Shown: positions 61,988-64,000 of the stretch, piece after piece | Position numbering within the stretch: position 1 is the first letter of the stretch | Layout of the letters: the number at the start of each line of letters is the position of its first letter | NCBI GenBank assembly: GCA_910574835.1 | Contig: CAJTDE010000001.1 | Span: forward strand, 372,001-436,000 | Direction: 5' to 3' | Length of the DNA: 64,000 bases | Source: Clostridia bacterium | Lineage (GTDB): Bacteria; Bacillota; Clostridia; Lachnospirales; Lachnospiraceae | Notes under the pieces: generated by a model | Told to the model about the DNA's origin: nothing | Seen by the model: the letters and a program-made list of their open reading frames with translations, nothing else | The model's database searches: none | Program-made: the position numbers and the translations under genes

Positions 61988-62003
61988 AATGAAGCGTTTC
62001 ATT
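61988..62003. promoter_or_regulatory. LacI-type operator in front of lacI gene
   Basis: It is an exact copy of the 16-bp dyad at 60850-60865, lying between the lacI promoter and its start codon. Autoregulation is likely. Confidence 0.82.
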
Positions 62004-62010
62004 TTCATTT

Positions 62011-62039
62011 ATTTTATCATACTGCATACTGTCTGTCAA
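62011..62039 (-). promoter_or_regulatory. Promoter of lacI gene
   Basis: On the minus strand TTGACA (62039-62034) and TAAAAT (62016-62011) are 17 bp apart. The operator starts about 8 bp downstream, well placed to block initiation. Confidence 0.85.
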
Positions 62040-62140
62040 TTATATTTTCTATTTGGAATTGCCCTAATTTTCTAAATTTTTGTCAAAATACCCTTCTAAT
62101 ATTTTTCTTCGTAAAAAGTGAATTTTTTTTCAAAAAGGTG

Positions 62141-62169
62141 TTGACAAATTTCTCTGTTTGTTGTATTAT
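62141..62169 (+). promoter_or_regulatory. Promoter of tRNA-Gly gene
   Basis: TTGACA (62141-62146) and TATTAT (62164-62169) are 17 bp apart, about 40 bp upstream of the tRNA. Confidence 0.87.
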
Positions 62170-62211
62170 CAATCATGTCGCTGATACAAAGCAACACAAA
62201 ACAGAATAGAT

Positions 62212-62284
62212 GCGATAGTGGCGTAGCTGGTAACGCGCGACCTTGCCAAGGTCGAGACCGCGGGTTCGAACCCCGTCTATCGCT
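62212..62284 (+). tRNA. tRNA-Gly (anticodon GCC)
   Basis: The gene has a 73-base cloverleaf: acceptor GCGATAG / CTATCGC, D arm with AGCTGGTA, anticodon loop CTTGCCAAG with GCC, and T arm GGGTTCGAACCCC. The discriminator is T and CCA is not encoded. Confidence 0.96.
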
Positions 62285-62290
62285 CTCATG

Positions 62291-62325
62291 AAGTCTTTCG
62301 GTTTTAGAGCCGGAAGGCTTTTTTC
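62291..62325 (+). terminator. Intrinsic terminator after tRNA-Gly
   Basis: AAGTCTTTCGG / CCGGAAGGCTT (62291-62301, 62310-62320) is followed by TTTTT. Confidence 0.85.
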
Positions 62326-62431
62326 TTGTTAAAGCAATTATTTCCCAATTTATTCATAAATCTCTTCTTTTTGAGGCATACTATTCCCCAAAGCCCAGCT
62401 TTTAGAAAAATTTAAAATTGGAGGAATGTTT

Positions 62432-62650
62432 ATGTGTCACAGAAGTGGTAAACCCTCTGCTATGGATCTGCCGCCGTCCTGCAAGGCTGCGGCGGATAAG
62501 ATGGAACAGGCTCTGCGTGAGGAGGATTTGGCTTCATATAAAGCCGCACAGCTGACCGGCTCCGCCGTGGATGCCCTTTCCGATGCGGAACAGCGCCTGT
62601 CCCGGGAGCTTGGCAGGGATATTGTACTTGTCGCCTATGAAGCCAGATAA
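62432..62650 (+). CDS. Small Ala/Glu-rich protein of unknown function
   Basis: The protein has 72 residues. The ATG at 62432 is chosen because GGAGG lies 7 bases upstream; the ATG two codons earlier abuts that site. It has a short Cys/His start (MCHRSGK) and a helical body (ADKMEQALREEDLASYKAAQLTG...). No signal peptide. It lies 65 bp upstream of rubrerythrin on the same strand. I do not recognise the family. Confidence 0.65.
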   Translation: MCHRSGKPSAMDLPPSCKAAADKMEQALREEDLASYKAAQLTGSAVDALSDAEQRLSRELGRDIVLVAYEAR

Positions 62651-62715
62651 GCGTGGCCGCACATCCCTGAAAAGAACAGAAAACCATTTCACCCCAGAAA
62701 GGAGTATCTCAATCT

Positions 62716-63321
62716 ATGTCTATTGATTTTCAGCACAGCGAAACAAGAGAAAATCTGATGCGCGCCTTTGCAGGCGAGAGTCAGGCCCGGAACCGCTACA
62801 CCTTTGCGGCAGAGGAGGCCAAACGTCAGAAGCTTCCTGTCCTTGAACGCCTGTTTACCTTTACGGCCAATCAAGAAAAGGAACATGCGGAAATTTTCTA
62901 CAACCATTTGAAACCCCTGGCCGGGACTACCATTGAGATTGACGGCGGATATCCCATCGACCTCTACCCCACTATGGAGGAAATTCTGAAAGCCGCCCAG
63001 CACAATGAATATGAGGAGAATGATCCCATTTATAAGGCATTTGGAGATAAGGCGGCGGAAGAAGGCTTCACGGCCATCGCTTCCTCCTTCTATGGAATTG
63101 CAGCCATTGAAAAAATACACGGCGATCGCTTCGGAACCTTTGCCAAGCTTTTAGAGGACAAGAAGCTGTTTTCTTCCGATACGCAGGAGGCTTGGATCTG
63201 TCTCAACTGCGGTCATATTCACATGGGTCCTATGGCCCCGGCTGTCTGCCCCATCTGCCATAAGGAGCAGGGATACTTTGTCCGACTTTCCATGATGCCG
63301 GTAACTTTGCAGAGCTTATAA
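62716..63321 (+). CDS. rbr: Rubrerythrin
   Basis: The protein has 201 residues. A diiron four-helix bundle has the ExxH-type ligands (GESQARNRYTFAAEEA, NQEKEHAEIFYNHL, EEGFTAIASSFYGIAAIEKIHGDRF) and the C-terminal rubredoxin domain has Cys pairs CLNCGH and CPICHKEQGYF. It reduces hydrogen peroxide in anaerobes. AAAGGAG lies upstream of the ATG. Confidence 0.96.
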   Translation: MSIDFQHSETRENLMRAFAGESQARNRYTFAAEEAKRQKLPVLERLFTFTANQEKEHAEIFYNHLKPLAGTTIEIDGGYPIDLYPTMEEILKAAQHNEYEENDPIYKAFGDKAAEEGFTAIASSFYGIAAIEKIHGDRFGTFAKLLEDKKLFSSDTQEAWICLNCGHIHMGPMAPAVCPICHKEQGYFVRLSMMPVTLQSL

Positions 63322-63371
63322 ACTTGAAATATATGGGAAATTCTTCTATAATGGATGTTAATTAGGAACCG

Positions 63372-63490
63372 GTAAAGTCGCAAAGGTGCACGAGAGGAAC
63401 TTTTATGAGTTCCCTTTCGAATAAAAGTTCCTCTCATTGCAGGTGCGTCGAAGCGACTTTACCCTTTAGTGCCGTCGCGCAGCGACTTTA
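63372..63490. repeat. 119-bp palindromic repeat, copy 1
   Basis: Outer arms GTAAAGTCGC / GCGACTTTAC (63372-63381, 63453-63462) and inner arms GAGAGGAACTTTTAT / ATAAAAGTTCCTCTC (63392-63406, 63421-63435) form a long hairpin, followed by the module CCCTTTAGTGCCGTCGCGC. It lies downstream of rubrerythrin and could also end its transcription. Confidence 0.85.
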
Positions 63491-63542
63491 AATAGTCCAG
63501 CTAAGAAATGTCAAGCGATTTAGATAAATTTTTTGCCGGACG

Positions 63543-63661
63543 GTAAAGTCGCAAAGACACACGAGAGGAACTTTTATGAGTGCCCTTTCGAATAAAAGTT
63601 CCTCTCATTGCAGGTGCGTCGAAGCGACTTTACCCTTTAGTGCCGTCGCGCAGCGACTTTT
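63543..63661. repeat. 119-bp palindromic repeat, copy 2
   Basis: It differs from copy 1 at about five positions. It ends nine bases before the ribosome binding site of the LUD gene. The two copies and the 52-bp spacer fill the gap between rubrerythrin and that gene. Confidence 0.85.
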
Positions 63662-63678
63662 AATAGGAGGACTTTACC

Positions 63679-64000
63679 ATGTCACCAAAAAAACAATATT
63701 ATGAAAAAACCGCCAATACTATCATAGCCAATCTGGAAAATCGTCAAATGAAGGGCTGGTACTGCGAGGACAGCGCTGCCGCTGTTAAGAAGGTTCTGGA
63801 GCTGGTACCGGAACACGCTTCGGTTACCTGGGGCGGCACTATGACTCTGGAAGAATGTGGTCTGATGGACGCTCTGAAAAAGGAATCTTATACGCTCATT
63901 GACCGCCTGTCCGCCAAAACTCCGGAAGAAAAGAAGACGCTCTATGCCAAAGCTGTCTGCGCCGATTATTTCTTTATGAGCGCCAATGCCATCACCTTAG
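63679..64000 (+). CDS. LUD-domain protein (LutC/YkgG-like, DUF162), partial
   Basis: The first 107 residues are present; the 3' end lies outside the window. The start is ATG after AGGAGG. YYEKTANTIIANLENRQMKGWYCEDSAAAVKKVLELVPEHASVTWGGTMTLEECGL matches the N-terminal part of the LUD (lactate utilisation) domain found in small YkgG-type proteins. The partner genes of lactate oxidation are not visible. Confidence 0.85.
   Translation, partial: MSPKKQYYEKTANTIIANLENRQMKGWYCEDSAAAVKKVLELVPEHASVTWGGTMTLEECGLMDALKKESYTLIDRLSAKTPEEKKTLYAKAVCADYFFMSANAITL

Overview
The window looks like a chromosomal segment of an anaerobic, low-to-mid GC Firmicute of the Lachnospiraceae / Clostridium cluster XIVa type. 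The evidence is a hydrogenase H-cluster maturase (HydE), Gram-positive PolC, a T-box-controlled thrS, class C sortase with LPxTG pilins, rubrerythrin, a clostridial-type ThyA, and AGGAGG-type ribosome binding sites throughout. Nearly all genes lie on the minus strand. The species cannot be named from the sequence alone.

Layout. 1-4.7 kb: 5' part of hydE, an AlbA_2/Schlafen-type ATP-binding regulator, and thrS with its T-box leader and promoter. 4.7-31.7 kb: a surface-structure island, transcribed right to left. It starts with a BTAD-type regulator and a transglutaminase-like lipoprotein. A reduced type IV pilus/type II secretion-like set follows (GspF/PilC, three or four single-span pseudopilin-like proteins, PilT). 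Next come a protein with two copies of a small unnamed domain, a coiled-coil protein, LepB, a 1.6 kDa-scale (about 1590 residue) His/Cys-repeat adhesin (LPETG), a major pilin (LPSTG), a class C sortase, and a row of surface proteins with SipW/TasA-like features that ends with a SipW-type signal peptidase. A second BTAD regulator, a second carrier of the small domain and a 1.4-thousand-residue surface protein close the island. Between the two halves (10874-11099) lies a candidate tyrosine-recombinase-type invertible promoter.

32-37.5 kb: a small membrane protein, a PadR regulator with a membrane protein, an Rpn-family nuclease gene broken by a 96-bp palindromic insertion, a HAD phosphatase and purA. 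37.9-43.0 kb: a complete branched-chain amino acid ABC transporter (livF, livG, livM, livH, livJ). 43.3-54.1 kb: housekeeping genes polC, ispG, a SEDS protein (ftsW/rodA class), ilvE, dihydrofolate reductase, thyA and a polyferredoxin. 54.2-62.0 kb: aldo/keto reductase, Cys-type sulfatase, a sulfonate/taurine-type ABC transporter (two ATPases, two permeases, one lipoprotein) and a LacI regulator, with the same palindromic operator in front of both the regulator and the operon. 62.2-64 kb, plus strand: tRNA-Gly(GCC), a small protein, rubrerythrin and the start of a LUD-domain protein.

The intergenic regions are rich in structured repeats: at least five unrelated palindromic families (34.5, 37.5/43.1, 47.8, 49.3/63.4/63.6, 53.5 kb) and two 15-bp minisatellites (33.9 and 48.0 kb). 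Several sit directly upstream of housekeeping genes. The most interesting signals are the predicted invertible promoter beside the BTAD regulator and the mixed surface-filament locus it may control.
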